A DNA stretch of 64,000 nt from Opisthorchis felineus (lineage: Eukaryota > Platyhelminthes > Trematoda > Opisthorchiida > Opisthorchiidae). The stretch is from assembly GCA_004794785.1 (NCBI GenBank), contig SJOL01004053.1:96877-160876 (forward strand), given 5' to 3'. The notes beneath the pieces are model-generated. The model did no database searches and was not told the origin of the DNA. It saw only the letters and a program-made list of their open reading frames with translations. A program made the position numbers and the translations under genes. Positions 61,629 through 64,000 of this stretch are shown one piece after another; within the stretch, counting starts at the first letter, position 1, and every line of letters begins with the position of its first letter.

Positions 61629-64000
61629 TCAGAGCGGGGCAGTAAGCTTGCCAGCGCTTGCAGTATCTATCCATGTGATGTCTTCTGGTCCACTCTCACG
61701 ATGCATGACAAAGGCCTTCGCTGAGTCTCCTCGGAATGACATATGGACGCACTTTTCGTCATTCGGAGGAAGGTGCCTGCCCAACAAACACTGATTTGCA
61801 GAGCCTCCATCCATTTTAAGGTCACAGGCATTGCGAACCTAGGATTTTAAGTAGTCCGCAAAAAGTAGACATGGACTCTCGGGAATATCTGGAAGGTCGC
61901 TGACGTATACCAGAAACATCAGCGGTCCCAGAACGGGGCCTTGGGGAACTCGAATGGAGACCGGCACCGGAGAAGAGTAGGTTGAGCCTAATTTCACCAG
62001 AAATGTTTTGTCTGATAGGAACGCCCTAACCAAGTGTAGAATATTCCCTTGGATCCCGTAAGACGCGAGTTTGTGGAGCAGCGGGACGTGCGGTACTCCA
62101 TCGAATGCTTTTGAGATGTCAAAAAATGTGGTATGCGATATGAGTCCATCGTCTTTGGCTTGCGTTACGCTGTCCATAAATACGAGCATGCTCGTCACGC
62201 AAGAACGGTTTGGGAGAAATTCGTGTTGAACTGGAGATTTTAAGTTGTTGGTAGTAAGGTGATCTAGGATGCCTCGCTTCAAAACGCGTTCCATCACCTT
62301 TCACGGCACTCTAGTGAGGCTAATAGGCCTGTAGCTGCCTAAAGATAGTCGGTCGCCAGTTCTGTAGATTGGGGTAACAATCGCTTCCTTCCAAGCGGAG
62401 AGAAGAGGGCCTTCGTCAAGCGACTGACGAAACGCCAGAAATGTTTTGCCAGAGTAAATGACGTCTACTTCGGGATCCTTGGATAGACCTCGTCGGAGGA
62501 CCCGTGCAACCCACGCATAACGAGTTAATCTCGTGCAAGATTTGACGAATGTCCTCCTCCGTGAAGACCAAGTCGGCTAGAGGCCGTTCATAGTTACGCC
62601 TTGACAAGATTGGATGTGACGAGAACGATGTGGCTGAATATAGGCCTGCATAGTGTTCTCTGTAGACCTCAGATATCACCATTGTGTCACCTATTGGCCC
62701 CCGTTCCTGTCCCTCAAGGAGAGCGTGGTTGGATTATTTCTGCGGCGATGTCTCATGCATTTACACAGCACATTTCTGTTTTACCGGGCGAGGTCCAGAA
62801 TGATGGCTTGTTTTCGTATGTTCCACTGGCGGATTTCTGATTTACAGCGGTTCCGCATTTTATGAAATGCCAGCTCATCTTCTGTGTCTCCCTTAGTCAA
62901 CTTTTTGAAGAATAGTTGAGACCACTTTTCCAGAAGACGCCGAATCCTTTTAGGTAGTTTGCGGCCCATCCGACTGCGTTCTGTTCTTTTGGGCCGAACG
63001 TCGCGTCAGCCTCGTGAACTTTCTGGACAATGGTCCTGTATAAGTCTTCCACTGAAGCTGGTCCCAGTTTAACTCGTTCAAGAAAGACGCGCATTCCTGA
63101 GACGTCTGCACGGCAGAATTTTCGAATCAACGTTTGATGTTCAGGATTTCTGGCCCAGTAGCAGATGAAATCAAAGGTCAGCACACAGTGGTCACTGTGT
63201 CCCAGCAGGTCGTTAATTATCACCTGATCGACGAAGTGACTTTCGTTGGTGATGACCAAATCCAAGAGGAATGGTAGTTGGCCTGCGCGGTATCTGGTGG
63301 GTGCAACGACATGTTGAGCCTAAGAGCTCTGTTGATCGACTTTGGTCAACGCCGCTGGAAAAGGTCCACTTGATCCGATGCGCTGGAGCTCCACCCAGGA
63401 GGCCTTTCGAGCATTGAGTAAAGTGGTAGCTGGAGGAGAGTTGCTCAATGGTTTGTGTGAGGAGTTGGTCATCTTCCGGAGGACTCGAGGGGCGACGGTA
63501 GACCACACCGACAAGGAGAGATTCAGACCCGCGCAGCGGGATTTGAATCCACAGTGCATCACAAAAAGATGCAGGAGTGGTATCAGAGAGGACAATCGGG
63601 ATGGGCAGGGCCGCATGTAGGTACAAAGCTACCCCACCAGCCCTCCCTCGTTTTGAGTCAGCTCGAAAAATGGAGTAGCCGTCTATCGAGATCTCCGCTT
63701 CAGAGACATCTGGTGTGAGCCAGGTCTCTGTGAGAGCGATTATGGACGGCTGTTCAAGGCAAACTGACTGTTTAATATCGCACAGTTTGTTGAAAAGGCT
63801 GAGGCAGTTTGTGGACAAGCACTTCAACACTGTCTCTGCTGCCTCCGAAGGTGAGGAGCCGAGAGGTGTGCAACCAGAGGTTAGCAGATTGAGAAGCTCT
63901 ACGCCAGGTTTGAGGCCAAGGCTCTGAAAGGGCCCTGCGACATACTTGCCTGCTTCCTGTCTTGGTGGTTCCGAGGGCTGCTTTTCATTTGCAGTTTTTT
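61629..64000 (-). mobile_element. CR1-like non-LTR retrotransposon relic, 5' end off the window
   Basis: The minus frame is open from the window edge (64000) through 63440. Endonuclease motifs: IALTETWLTPDV (about 63740), RAGGVALYLH (about 63640), LLVGVVYRRPSSPP (about 63500). A frameshift near 63430 breaks the domain; downstream pieces are DLVITNESHF, LGHSDHCVLTFDFICYW (about 63190) and, after further shifts, RT blocks FDISKAFDGVPHVPLL (about 62100), VPQGPVLGPLMFLVYVSDLP (about 61930) and LLFADYLKS (about 61860). The last should read F-A-D-D; the second catalytic Asp is Tyr. The copy fades out near 61629. This layout (endonuclease then RT, with F-A-D-D) is typical of the CR1/Jockey group. 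Confidence 0.88.

Noticed and set aside
1..64000. CRISPR array, bacterial operon or prophage
   Set aside because: There are no regularly spaced short repeats, no ribosome-binding-site pattern and no long adjacent ORFs. The split RING gene and SINEs show the DNA is eukaryotic.

Overview
The window looks like nuclear DNA of a parasitic flatworm, most likely a trematode and possibly an opisthorchiid liver fluke. The evidence is eukaryotic split genes with GT-AG introns (two of only 34 and 37 bases), no operon-like ORF packing, and a dense load of degenerate RTE-type and CR1-type non-LTR retrotransposons and tRNA-derived SINEs. The species call is an inference from repeat style and remembered fluke sequences; the eukaryotic and flatworm-like character is much firmer.

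The one gene that can be reconstructed with confidence is on the minus strand, 38864 down to 24921 (about 14 kb). Seven exons join in phase into a protein of about 510 residues: N-terminal hydrophobic leader, protease-associated (PA) domain, one transmembrane helix, a complete C3H2C3 RING-H2 finger and a serine-rich tail. This is the RNF13/RNF167/Goliath family of membrane-bound E3 ubiquitin ligases. The first three exons are separated by micro-introns, the later ones by introns of 0.23 to 5.5 kb that hold SINEs and an RTE fragment.

Layout: 1-16 kb is gene-poor, with an RTE 3' fragment (2.6-3.4 kb), a repeat shared with 20.7 kb, two copies of a palindromic MITE-like repeat (9.7-10.1 and 14.0-14.3 kb) and two SINEs. 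16-24 kb is a retrotransposon graveyard: a minus-strand RTE relic, a minus-strand endonuclease relic and a nearly full plus-strand RTE relic (21.3-23.8 kb). 24.9-38.9 kb is the RING ligase gene. 39.7-44.3 kb is a nest of RTE, SINE and CR1 fragments, including a SINE inside an RTE. 44.8-53.1 kb carries relics of a Mutator-like (MULE/ZSWIM-type) transposase: a terminal repeat array, an N-terminal fragment and two tandem transposase copies that share a 268-base block of perfect identity within otherwise diverged sequence. 53-61.6 kb is mostly unassigned, with a few minus-strand ORFs that may be exons of an unidentified gene. 61.6-64 kb is a minus-strand CR1-like element running off the window edge.

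Every transposon ORF seen is broken by stops or frameshifts, so only the RING ligase is likely to be a working protein gene here. I found no CRISPR array, rRNA or convincing stand-alone tRNA gene.
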